DNA of 35,939 nucleotides from Polysphondylium violaceum. Lineage: Eukaryota; Evosea; Eumycetozoa; Dictyosteliales; Dictyosteliaceae. A model generated the notes under the pieces. It had not been told where the DNA came from. It made no database searches and worked only from the letters and a program-made list of their open reading frames with translations. The DNA lies in the NCBI GenBank assembly GCA_000277445.1, contig AJWJ01000230.1, forward strand, positions 1-35,939, given 5' to 3'. The translations under genes and the position numbers were made by a program. Below, in pieces: positions 22,259 to 31,310 of this stretch. Numbering within the stretch: the first letter of the stretch is position 1; every line of letters begins with the position of its first letter.

Positions 22259-23031
22259 TTATATATATGTATTGTTGTTGTTGTTGTTGTTGTTGTTTTG
22301 TTGTTGTGGTTGTTACTGTTGTTCTGTTATTACTCTATTATTCTATCATTAAACTATGTATAGGAACTAGTTTTATTATTTCTGCGTGCGCATAGGAAAC
22401 AAGATAAACAAGTAATGTATTAAATGTGGATAGATAGTAATTTTGTAGTGTTGTGTTTGACTGGCTATTTATACCCCTTATTTGTATATTTAAACAATAT
22501 GTATCTGTGTATTTATATAATGTGTATATTTTTATGTGTGAATGTGAGTGTGAATGTGAGTGTGGTGTGGTGTGTTTTGATGATTATTGGTGTTACAAAT
22601 TAAAAATCAATAATATGTGTCTTGTCAAAAAGTGATTATTATTTTACAAGCGAAACAGATGAAAAATGTTAAATATATTTAAAGTAATATAGAGATTGTT
22701 GATTTCTGTGGTGGGTGTGAAGTGATGTGAAATATTGTGAACAATTTTATTTTTAAATATATCTGTGTGACGAAAATCGTTCTGAGGTCAGAAAAACAAA
22801 AAAAAAAAAAAAAAAAATTAATGAAAATATCCAATTCGTCGAAAATAGATTAGTTAAAATTGCTTAAAGAGTTTTGGATAAGTTTTTTTTTTTTTTTCTA
22901 AACAAATAAAAATTTTAGCAACCACATTTATCTATTTGAATGAGTTTAAAATAAAATAGAGTTACACAACATATTGTTGTGTAATGTTATATATTTATAT
23001 TTAAGTTAACTTTATTTTATTTTATTTTTTT
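22259..23031. other. intergenic region upstream of GT49 gene
   Basis: A 773-bp gap between the GT49 start and the PA2G4 stop. It holds a TTG/TGT trinucleotide run (22271-22316), the GC-rich hexamer TGCGCA near 22387-22392 (130 bp upstream of the GT49 ATG), GT-rich minisatellite sequence (22535-22575, GTGTGAATGTGA units), an A-run of about 20 at 22798-22817 and T-runs near 22885-22900. A 60-codon frame reading as Cys-Glu repeats is a by-product of the GT repeats. No gene seen. Confidence 0.6.
22271..22316 (+). repeat. TTG trinucleotide microsatellite
   Basis: Nearly uninterrupted TTG/TGT units with one T insertion lie immediately upstream of the GT49 start codon (12-58 bp away), so they are probably in the 5' leader, read as CAA units on the transcript strand. 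Confidence 0.8.
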
Positions 23032-24342
23032 TTAGTTACAATCCATGGCAGTTGGTTTTGTTGAAGCAGCAGTGGTTTTCTTTTTGGAGGCCTTTAAAGA
23101 TCTTGATAAAATTTCTTGGACAGCTGGATCTTGAATAGAGAATTCAGATCTGACAAATGGGAGGGCAAGATCGGAACCAACGATTTTTTGATTACCAGAT
23201 GGTAAGACTAAAACGGTAGTTTTGAATTGAACAACGGTGGTACCTGGTCTGTCGTAGAGGACTGGGAAAGTGGTGAGTAAACCGTGGTTGACGCATTCAC
23301 TGAGACCCATTCTGGCTTTCTTTTCATCAAAGTTTCTCAATGGGAATGGGAGGGCTGGGTAACGTTTGTTGACCTCAGAGATAAATTCACGAGAGCTCTT
23401 GAGCTTCAAGAGGTATTGTTGGTCGACGTTTCTCTTGTAGATGGTGCAAGTGTCGTTACCTTCTTTGGCTTTACCTTCACCGGTAGAGACGACAATGTCG
23501 ATGCAGTAGACTTCGTTTTCTTGGAATTCGTGAGTTTGGGCTTTTTGGCCTGGTTCAACTTTGGCAAAGATGACCTTTTCACCGTCGATGGTGAATCTCT
23601 TGAGTTCGTGGGAAAGGATGCCTTGGACTGGATTGACAGAGTAGGCGTTGGTGATTTTGGTGATGGCATCAGTGACGTCAGTGTTTTTGTTTCCTGGTCT
23701 GATTAATCTCAAAGCGGCTTCCATGGCGTAGTGAGCGGCGCAAATGGCGTCGGCAGTCTTGCCAGTCATTGGCTCTTGAGCGCTGGATCCAATGATGATG
23801 GTGTGAGCACCAACAGCAATGAAACCGTCAATTTGACAACCTAAATCAATCTTTACAACATCACCTTTGGCCAAGGTACGGGTGTTACCCTTTAATGGTG
23901 AAAAGTGACCAACACAGTTGTTTACTGAAATACAAGTTGGGAAAGCTAAACCCTTTTCAATACCCTTACGTTTGTTGAAAGTTTTGGCTGATTCATCTTC
24001 GATCATCTTGTCACCTTCAGTGCAAATATCGAGGATATTTTTACCTTCAGTACATAAACTGATAACATGTTTTAAAACCTCTGTTTTGATGAGTTAATTA
24101 TTTAATTAGTGTTTTTTCTTTCTTGCTTTCGTATATGTATTCTTATATTCTCTGTTGGTTGATTTCGTTATTTCTTGTCACTGTGTTGTGTTGATTTGCA
24201 AACACTTACTATTGGTGATAACAGAAGCAGCTTGATAAGTTGAAACAACAGCTGGTTCAGAGAGATCTTCAACGACATCTTCGTCATCAAAGTGTTCGTC
24301 TTCAGAGGAACAGTCAATATGGTCGTGATGTTTGTGTGACAT
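23032..24342 (-). CDS. pa2g4: PA2G4/EBP1 proliferation-associated protein
   Basis: Two exons: 24342-24210 and 24080-23032, with a 129-nt intron (24209-24081; GTAAGT...AACAG, CACTAAT branch-like). Total 393 aa, within one residue of human PA2G4 (394). The start is the ATG giving MSHKHHDHID; the open frame upstream of it is leader. The N-terminus is His/Asp/Glu-rich. Then comes the methionine-aminopeptidase-like 'pita-bread' fold: KRKGIEKGLAFPTCISVNNC, GHFSPLKGN, GDVVKIDLGCQIDGFI, ALRLIRPGNKNTDVTDAI, GILSHELKRFTIDGEKVIF, DIVVSTGEGKAKE and YKRNVDQQYLLKLKSSREF. The C-terminal basic KASKKKT segment matches the RNA-binding tail of the family. EBP1 binds ribosomes and RNA near the exit tunnel and has no aminopeptidase activity. 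Splicing at the junction gives VITNKVLKHVI, as expected. Confidence 0.96.
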
Positions 24343-24869
24343 TGTTTGTATATATGTGTTTAGGTGTGCAGAAAAAACAACAAAAAAAATTTGATTTTTT
24401 ATGTGAGGGGGATGGAAGAGTTCAAATTTCGTTTTTACGAACAAAAAAAAAATGAAAAAAAAAAAACAATTTTAAATTTGAAAAAATATTTTTAAATTTT
24501 GGAAAAATGCGTAAATTGGATGTATTTTAGGAATAGTGGAATTGTATAAGCAAGCACATTGAAATTATTTTGGAAATGTAATTTAACACACCACCCAGTA
24601 CAATATTCATATTTGGGGTTGTCTATTTTTACGCAACATAATATCTCTGATCGGTCATCAAATACAAACTAATTTGTAAAAAAAATTCAAAAAACAAAAA
24701 AAAAAAAAAATAAAAAACATGATAAAAAGGGCGCAAATTCGAATGGGTCATATTGAGAGATTTCATCAAATAGACAGTAAACACGCACTCCATTGTACAT
24801 TATAAAACCTAATCGAAATATATACATTTTCACATTCACACACACACACATCCTGATATATAAAAACAA
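24343..24869. promoter_or_regulatory. shared divergent promoter of PA2G4 and BCAS2
   Basis: A 527-bp gap between two divergent housekeeping genes. It contains A-runs (24443-24466, 24694-24711), GCGCAAA at 24731-24737 (about 135 bp from the BCAS2 ATG), a related ATGCGTAAAT near 24507 and a CA repeat (24831-24850) just before the BCAS2 start. No gene seen. Confidence 0.55.
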
Positions 24870-25625
24870 ATGAAAGTAGTAATAGAAGGATCAGAAAATA
24901 TAGACTCTCTTCCTTACGTAGATCCGCCCATCGAAAATGGTGAACAGGAGCTGATAAACAATATGATTAAAGAGGAAATGTCTAAATTTACACCACCAGA
25001 TTATTTGGCACAGCTTCCATCCTATACAGATTTTGACTACGATGTTTGTGTCACCCATATATATTATTTATTGCTATATCAGTGTACTAATGTTGATATA
25101 TATACATCATATATCTAGAATTTCCATTTTTTAAATAACGAGTTTGACAGATTAAAGGCAGGCAAGCAGATGGAGGCCTTTGACATCTCGCGATACAAGG
25201 CCAGTGCACCCGCCAAACAGAGCGACGCAGAGCAGTGGCGCGTGTCGATCGACAATGCTAAATCACAGTTGGAACACCAAGATTTACGTAAAATAAATTT
25301 AGAGCTATTGTCCAAATACGGTGCCAATAGCTGGAAGCTTTATCTATCAGATCTGGAAATTGTACAAAAGACATTGAAGCGACAACTCGAACACCAACAA
25401 CTACAAATACAAGAGATCAACGTAAAAAGAAAACTCGAGCAAGAATCAACAATAGAGAGAATCAATCAGAATCAAAAGAAATGGTTAGAGTTGGTAAACA
25501 AAAACAGAGAGATTGAGTTTGCTTGTTTACAATTTGAAAATGAAATAGAGAAATTAAAAGAACAGCAACACCAATCAATGGCAATAGATGTAGATAATCA
25601 ACAACAACAACAACAACAACAATGA
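24870..25625 (+). CDS. bcas2: BCAS2/SPF27, spliceosomal Prp19-complex subunit
   Basis: Two exons: 24870-25043 and 25119-25625, with a 75-nt intron ending ATCTAG and containing TACTAAT. The donor is read as GTTTGT (25044); a donor six bases later (25050) would also keep frame and add Val-Cys. The product is 226 aa versus 225 in human BCAS2. Family landmarks in order: DSLPYVDPP near the N-terminus, MIKEEMSKFTPPDYLAQLP, LNNEFDRLKAG right after the junction, DISRYKASAP, AKSQLEHQDLRKINLELL, WKLYLSDLEI and a C-terminal coiled coil ending WLELVNKNREIEFACLQFE. It is a core member of the Prp19/NTC complex that activates the spliceosome. The C-terminus carries a dictyostelid Gln run. It is convergent with the DUF1289 gene, 142 bp apart. 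Confidence 0.95.
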
Positions 25626-25767
25626 TAATGATGAATAAATAATATTTATTATTAGGGGAAACTGATTGTGGCGATATGACAAACTAAGAAATCAACACCA
25701 ACAGGTTTATTTAATTAGACTATATACACTATCTATCTGTTATTTATTTATTTATTTGTTGTGTTTA

Positions 25768-26131
25768 TTACTTTTTAACAGACTTGTCAAATTTATTTTC
25801 TTCAGTGATGACAATGTATTTCTTTCTGTTTGGTAGATCAGCAATGACATCATCTCTTTCTTTTTCAGTCATACTACTCCAAAAACCTATTTCACTCTTG
25901 TCTCGTGCACACCCTAGACACAATCCACTATTATTATCCATTCTACATACATTTACACATGGTGTTTTGATTGGTTTACCTGCTAAATATCTTTTATTAT
26001 TTGTTGATTGAATTAAAATACAAGTACATCAAAGAGCATGTTAGCTGATATAAATACCCTGTTCTTAGTGTCACTGATGAAACATCAATCATTTGACCAA
26101 ATTTGTTCATAACCTCCATACTAGATTTCAT
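25768..26131 (-). CDS. DUF1289 small cysteine protein
   Basis: Two exons: 26131-26058 and 25990-25768, with a 67-nt intron (26057-25991; GTATTT...AAAAG). The total of 297 nt gives 98 aa in frame. The exon 2 region is diagnostic: PCVNVCRMDNNSGLCLGC, then EIGFWSSMTEKERDDVIADL, the Cys-x3-Cys ... Cys-x2-Cys plus 'W-x-x-M-x-x-x-E-(R/K)' pattern of DUF1289. That family is common in proteobacteria and scattered in eukaryotes; the cysteines may bind metal, but no function is established. The short Met-rich first exon (MKSSMEVMNKFGQMIDVSS) may be a targeting peptide, though it is not clearly mitochondrial. The acceptor AAAAG is unusual for the neighbourhood; the nearby TTTAG and GCAG acceptors would break the frame. 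A GCGCAAA motif lies 70 bp upstream. Confidence 0.8.
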
Positions 26132-26294
26132 AGATATATGTTTTTAAAGGAGGAGTGTGAGTGTGAGTGTGAGTGTGTGTTTTGGGCAGAGCTGCAAATA
26201 GCGCAAATGAAAAAATGACAGAATGAAAAAAAAGTTTTTCCCCTGTGTGGGGATTGGGGACAATTTAATTAAATTTAAAATAACAATGCATGTA
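26132..26294. other. short upstream region of the DUF1289 gene
   Basis: It holds a GTGTGA minisatellite (26155-26181), the motif GCGCAAA (26201-26207), A/T-runs and the 3' end of the gene to its right. No separate gene. Confidence 0.5.
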
Positions 26295-29200
26295 TTATGA
26301 TTGTTGTTTTTGTTTATTGGTTTTCATGTGTGGACTAAAAAGTAATTGATATTCATCTATTTTCTCTTTAGTTGTTTTTTCACCAAAAGTTAAATCTAAA
26401 ATGGAAAGTGATACTTGATTGAGTGCACTAATGTCACGATTGAAGATCATTTCCAGTTCCCAAATGAATTCAAAGTACTCTTCCTCTTTACGGGGGTCCA
26501 TGTGTTGTTGTTTTTTACAATGAGATACAATTACAGTGTTGTCAGTGGCGGTGTCTGCTGACAAGAGTTGAACCTTGATTTGCCAGCCGCCGGCATCCTT
26601 GAACATGAGACGGGGACAAATACCGAGTTTGAGTTCAATGACAGAGGGGGCAATGATGGATTGGTTGCATACTTTGAGTACCTGGAGAATGGGCGAGTTT
26701 TCTTGAAACTCCTTCAAGAGGAAATCGACCAGATCCTTGCTAATGTAGGTGCCGTCGTCGTTGCGTGGTATGTTTTCAAAATTGGTTTTAATCTTGTTGA
26801 GCTCCTCTTCTTGGTGACCGTCAAACATTTCTTTGAGTGCCAACAAGACGTCCAATATACTCTTTTTGGCATTTCCTTTATTGGCGAGATCAACACCACT
26901 GTCGACTTGATTGTTGTAAACAGAGATACATGATGCCAATCTGGGTAAATCGACTCCGACAGGTAATAGTGTAAATGGTCTACTCCATATCTTTTTAGTA
27001 TCTTCTTTAATATCTCTTGGTGGGAACATTGGTTTATTAATTACAGGTGTTGGTGTTGGTGTTACTGTTGTTGTTGTTGTTGTTGCTGGTGTTGGTGTTA
27101 TTGTAGATGGTACTAATACAGGTGGTGTTTGTGTTGGTAATGTTGCTGCTGTTGGTGGTGGTACAGTGATTGTTGGAGTTGGAATTGGAGTTGATTCTAC
27201 TTGTGGTTGTTGTTGTTCTTCTTTAACAACTACAACTGTTGGTACTACTTCAACCACTTTGGTTATTTCTTGTTTAATTTCAACTGTTTCTACTTTTTCA
27301 TCCTCTTCCTCTTCTTTTTTAACATCAACTTGTTCATCTTCAACTTTTTGATTGTTATTTAATCTACTCTTATCGTTATCTTGCTCATCGTCGTCGTCAT
27401 CATCTTTTTTGCCATTCATATGTGTAGAATGACCATTCATTACAATCTTTGATGGTGAACCACCGCTATTGTTACTGTTATCTTGTTGTTGTTGTTCTGA
27501 TGATTGTTGTTGATCTTCTTGATAGCTATTATAATATGCACTACTACAACTATTACCATCTTGTGGTTGTTGGTTTACTTCTGGTGACAACTTTTCATTT
27601 ACTATAGTCTTGCTATCTTGTTTTTGTTCTTGTTCTTGATTAACAACAACAGGCTCTTCTTGTTTAATCTCAACTGTTTCTACCTTTTCTTCTTTTTCTA
27701 CTAATTTAGTTGGTTGTTCGTCTTGTTGTACTATTTCTACTGGTTCTACTGCAACTACTTTGTTTTGCTCCTCTGAGGTTGGTTTAACAACTACTTTAAC
27801 TTGCTCTTCTACTTGTTCTTCTTTTGCTGCTTTGGCATTTAACGATTTTATAGATAATTCTTTAGAGAGTTTAGTAGGTGTTTGTCTAGATGATGATGTT
27901 GTTACTGATGAAGGTAAAGCTGGTTTCTTAGGAGTTGTAGTTGTTGATGATGATGTGGTTTTGGATAAAGGTGAAGAGGACAGTGGGGTGGTGGTTTTGG
28001 GTCTGGGTGAAGAGGAAGGAGAAGTAGGGGTGGCTGCTTTTTTCACTAGTCTAGGTGAAGAAGACAAAGTACCACTAGTTGTTGTGGTGGTGGTTGTTTT
28101 GGGTGATGAGGAGAAAAGTGATTGCTTGATGTTTGGTAGAGGTGATAGAGGGGGTGATGTAGTGCTGATGCTCTTACGGGTAGAGGGTGACGATGCACCA
28201 CTTGGTGAATGACCAATGGTGGGTCTATTACGGGGCGATGAGGAAGATGGGGATGATGGTGATTCAGTTTCTTTGCGTTTCCAAAACTCGAGTAAATCTT
28301 TTTTGCCACTCGATGGCGAAGAGGTTGTAGGTGTGGAGGGAGCAGTGGAGGATGTTCTGACTGATGGACTGAATGTAGAGTTACTCTTTGATGGTGTGGT
28401 TGTGGTGGTAGTGGTGGTTTTAAGTGAGGGACTTGAAATAGATCTAGTGGATAAAGGAGTGGATGGTGCTCTGGTGGGAGTGGATGATAGTTTGGGTGGC
28501 ATAGGTGAAGATGTTCTAGGAGGTTGGGGAGTAGACGATCTAACAATGGATGATGGTGATGGTGATGATAGTCTAGTGGTGGTGCTTAGTGTTGATGATG
28601 TTGTTTTGTTTGGTGTAGTTATACCACTATTGCCTGCTGTTGTTGATTTTGTTGGTGTAGAGATAGTACTGGTAGTAGTAGATTTAGTGGTTGTCTTTGA
28701 TGACAATGGTGATGATGATGGTGTGGTTGATAAAGGTACTTTTGGTTTAGACAATGGTGATGAGGATCTAGATGTAGAGGTTACTGTTGTTTTTGGTAAT
28801 GGAGATGATGATAGAGATGATGAGCCTGATGTTGAGAAGGGTCTTTTTGCTATAGGCACAGAGGGTGAAGATGTAGTTGATTTTGTGGCAGTACTAGTTG
28901 AGGTGGTGCTTGTAGATATTGGTTTTTTTGGTAAACTTGATGCAGATGATGATCTCTTTAATTCAATTGATCTTTTCAATTCTGTAGATTTCTTTAGTTC
29001 GGCTGATTTTTTGAGATCATTGTTTGCTGTAGCAGTTGCTCTTTTGATATCTATGCTTGACAAAGTACTTGATTTAATAGTGCTATTGGTTTTTGTTGGT
29101 GTAAGTGATTTGATTGAACTGATGCTCATGGTCTTCATAGTAGTTGTTGATCCTTTTGCATCTTTAATTGTTACTGTATTGTTACTATTTAATGTTACTT

Positions 29201-29420
29201 TATCACCTGCTGTTGTTGCTGCTGTTGGTACGGGTACTGTTACTACAATTTCATTTTCTTTTTCCAATTGAGTTGATGTTACTTCTGTTGTTGGTGGTGG
29301 TGGTGGTGGTGTTGTTGGTTGTTCTATAGCGATGGCCATATCTTGTGTTTCTTCTATTGTTGTTGTTGTTGGTGGTGGTGGTGATTGATGTTCTGTCAAT
29401 TCTGTGTTATTAGTATCCAT
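26295..29420 (-). CDS. Ser/Thr/Pro-rich protein, unknown conserved-looking C-terminal domain
   Basis: A single exon of 1041 aa. Residues 1 to about 510 are dominated by Ser, Thr and Pro, with SSPL/SSP motifs suited to proline-directed kinases and Lys/Arg dotted through, like a microtubule-associated or cytoskeletal linker. Residues about 530-740 alternate acidic and Gln-rich blocks (VEEQVKVVVKP, VEIKQEEP, KKDDDDDDEQDND). After a Thr/Pro linker, the last 240 residues (from about 800, RDIKEDTKKIWSRPFTLLPV) are of normal complexity and predominantly helical, with the clear blocks LLPVGVDLPRLASCISVY, ELKLGICPRLMFKDAGGWQI and EYFEFIWELEMIFNRDISAL. I do not recognise this domain. No membrane segment or signal peptide. 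The antisense strand shows long Val/Asp-rich frames that are only reflections of the Ser/Thr codon bias. Confidence 0.85.
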   Translation of the reverse strand: MDTNNTELTEHQSPPPPTTTTIEETQDMAIAIEQPTTPPPPPPTTEVTSTQLEKENEIVVTVPVPTAATTAGDKVTLNSNNTVTIKDAKGSTTTMKTMSISSIKSLTPTKTNSTIKSSTLSSIDIKRATATANNDLKKSAELKKSTELKRSIELKRSSSASSLPKKPISTSTTSTSTATKSTTSSPSVPIAKRPFSTSGSSSLSSSPLPKTTVTSTSRSSSPLSKPKVPLSTTPSSSPLSSKTTTKSTTTSTISTPTKSTTAGNSGITTPNKTTSSTLSTTTRLSSPSPSSIVRSSTPQPPRTSSPMPPKLSSTPTRAPSTPLSTRSISSPSLKTTTTTTTTPSKSNSTFSPSVRTSSTAPSTPTTSSPSSGKKDLLEFWKRKETESPSSPSSSSPRNRPTIGHSPSGASSPSTRKSISTTSPPLSPLPNIKQSLFSSSPKTTTTTTTSGTLSSSPRLVKKAATPTSPSSSPRPKTTTPLSSSPLSKTTSSSTTTTPKKPALPSSVTTSSSRQTPTKLSKELSIKSLNAKAAKEEQVEEQVKVVVKPTSEEQNKVVAVEPVEIVQQDEQPTKLVEKEEKVETVEIKQEEPVVVNQEQEQKQDSKTIVNEKLSPEVNQQPQDGNSCSSAYYNSYQEDQQQSSEQQQQDNSNNSGGSPSKIVMNGHSTHMNGKKDDDDDDEQDNDKSRLNNNQKVEDEQVDVKKEEEEDEKVETVEIKQEITKVVEVVPTVVVVKEEQQQPQVESTPIPTPTITVPPPTAATLPTQTPPVLVPSTITPTPATTTTTTVTPTPTPVINKPMFPPRDIKEDTKKIWSRPFTLLPVGVDLPRLASCISVYNNQVDSGVDLANKGNAKKSILDVLLALKEMFDGHQEEELNKIKTNFENIPRNDDGTYISKDLVDFLLKEFQENSPILQVLKVCNQSIIAPSVIELKLGICPRLMFKDAGGWQIKVQLLSADTATDNTVIVSHCKKQQHMDPRKEEEYFEFIWELEMIFNRDISALNQVSLSILDLTFGEKTTKEKIDEYQLLFSPHMKTNKQKQQS

Positions 29421-30287
29421 TGTAATCTATAGTTGGTATGTTGATAATATATTCTTCTTTCTATATCTGTTTATCACTTATATAATAGTAATAATAATAA
29501 AATAAATTATATCATATTAATATCTTTTTCTTTCTTTTCTTTTCTTTCTTTTTTTGTTGCGTTTCCTCATCAGGGTATTCCTCATATGTAAATTTACCTA
29601 TCGCTGATTTAGTGGTGAAAAAGAAAAGAATATATTGATTGATTTAGGTATGATGTATGTATGTATGACTTTCAAAATTGGGTTCTCTCCATGCACACAA
29701 TTGTAATTAATTTTACTACACTTTACCTTGATTGTGTAAAGGTATTGATTTGATTACTATAGAGTGTATGTGTGGGTGTGTTAATATGCGACTGCCAACA
29801 ACAACAATACTCCACTATAATTATCTTGGTAAAAACATACAAAAAACTTTTTACAGTTATTTTTTTCAAAGGATGGGCGCACAAATATTTTTTGAAAAAA
29901 TTGCGCAGGAATTTTTATTTTGGAACTTCGGAACGACAATCGCAGATCCGGATCTCATATCATTGATTGGTGATTGTTTTTATGTTTTTTCCCACCCCCG
30001 CAAAAGATCATACTAGGAATTAAAGACGAGGGATAAATTTCAATAAACCCATATTTTATTTCTTAATGTTTTATATGTATGCATTATACACGAGACAAAT
30101 AAATATGAAAAAAAAAAAAAAAAAAAAAAGAAAAAAAAAGGTGAATGAGGATACAGATATATCTTTAGATTTTGATTGTTATTTGATATTTTTTTATATA
30201 CAGTTGCTATTCTATTCATTACATTGGGCATTGTTGTTCATATTATTGTGTTATTATTATTATTATTGTTATTATTATTCATTGTTA
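29421..30287. other. intergenic region upstream of the Ser/Thr/Pro-rich gene
   Basis: An 867-bp gap. It holds TTTC/TTTCT-rich sequence (29529-29560), ATGT repeats (29651-29670), two GCGC-containing stretches (29875-29885 and 29901-29906), a C-rich patch at 29990-30000 and a long A-run with few interruptions (30107-30139). Frames here are short and AT-driven. No gene or RNA recognised. Confidence 0.6.
30107..30139 (+). repeat. poly-A tract
   Basis: About 22 A followed by G and nine more A. There is no flanking target-site duplication or retroelement sequence that I can see, so it is read as an A-homopolymer typical of these genomes. Confidence 0.8.
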
Positions 30288-31310
30288 CTAAAATACATCA
30301 AGTTTGCAAACTGGACAAACAGATTTAATTTTCAACCATTGATCAATACATTCACGATGATAGTGATGTACACATGGTAGAGTTCGAATTGAATCACCAA
30401 TTTTAAATCCTTCCAAACATATTGAACAATCCTTTTGTTGTTGTGAGTTGTTTAAATTACTACTACTACTACTATCATCTATATTGTCGACTTTACTACC
30501 ACTACTACTAGTATCTGCTTCATCTTTTTTAGTTTCTTTGATTTCAGTTTTACAAAAATCCATACATCCACTATTAAACAAAGATTCTAAATCCTTTTTA
30601 CTCGATAGACTGTGTAGAGGTAATAAATCAATTTGTTCTTTTTTAGCTCCACCATAATTTTGGTTATCATCATCCAATGCCAATAGCATATCATAGTCTA
30701 AAAATAAAGATATAAATTAGAATACTCCTACATATCTATCTATTGGACAACACTATTACATACCATTTGAATCAAAATCTCTATCAATAAAAGTAAGTTG
30801 TAAATTCAAAGGTGGATTGATAAGATGAGAAAATCTGGAGTTTGATAAAAACATTCTGTTTTGGCTCGTAGGATTTGTAGAACTACTGCTACTGTTGTTG
30901 TTGTTATTGTTGAATAGTAGGTTTGATGCATTGGCAGGATATATATGATATTGACCATTTACTTCAATGATTCGAGTCGTGTATCTAAAACCATACCATA
31001 TCTGTAAAAATGTACCAGCCACTGCAATTAACGCAAACACCCATATCAAAGACGATGGTGTAATTAAGCTGAGCAGAGTATAGATGGATAATGAGATTAT
31101 AGTCACTAAAATTAACAAATTAATGTTTTTAGCTATAAAGTTTTTTAATCCCATTGATGAATTACTATTGTTGTTTCTATTTCTTGGTGTTGTTACTCTA
31201 GTTCTACCACTACTATTACTACTGCTAGAAGTATATGTACTACTATTACTACTATTAGTGCCCGTACTACTCTCAGTAGATGTTTCTCTATTGTGAACAA
31301 GAGAAGACAT
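30288..31310 (-). CDS. two-pass membrane RING-H2 ubiquitin ligase
   Basis: Two exons: 31310-30764 and 30697-30288, with a 66-nt intron (30763-30698; GTATGT...TTTAG). Total 957 nt, 318 aa. A Ser/Thr/Asn-rich N-terminus (about 1-55) is followed by two closely spaced hydrophobic segments (INLLILVTIISLSIYTLLSL and SLIWVFALIAVAGTFLQIWY, about 64-110), so both ends face the cytosol. After an Asn/Ser low-complexity linker the C-terminus carries a complete RING-H2: CSIC-x14-C-V-H-H-Y-H-x2-C-x10-C-P-V-C, the C3H2C3 pattern (LPCVHHYHRECIDQWL). By family it should be an E3 ligase on an internal membrane, with the substrate unknown. Splicing joins DFDSN to DYDMLLALDD with a phase-1 intron. The RING ends four residues before the stop. 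Confidence 0.9.

Noticed and set aside
22453-22635. A 60-codon frame with Cys-Glu repeats
   Set aside because: It is produced by the GTGTGAATGTGAGTG minisatellite; no other coding sign.
23032-24342. An active methionine aminopeptidase
   Set aside because: Length and blocks match PA2G4/EBP1, which keeps the fold but not the peptidase activity.
28216-29271. A 351-codon plus-strand frame rich in Val and Asp
   Set aside because: It is antisense to the Ser/Thr/Pro codons of the 1041-aa gene; its composition is the mirror of that codon bias and no motif is present.
30107-30139. Poly-A tract as the tail of a LINE or SINE insertion
   Set aside because: There is no target-site duplication and no element body next to it; such A-runs are common here.
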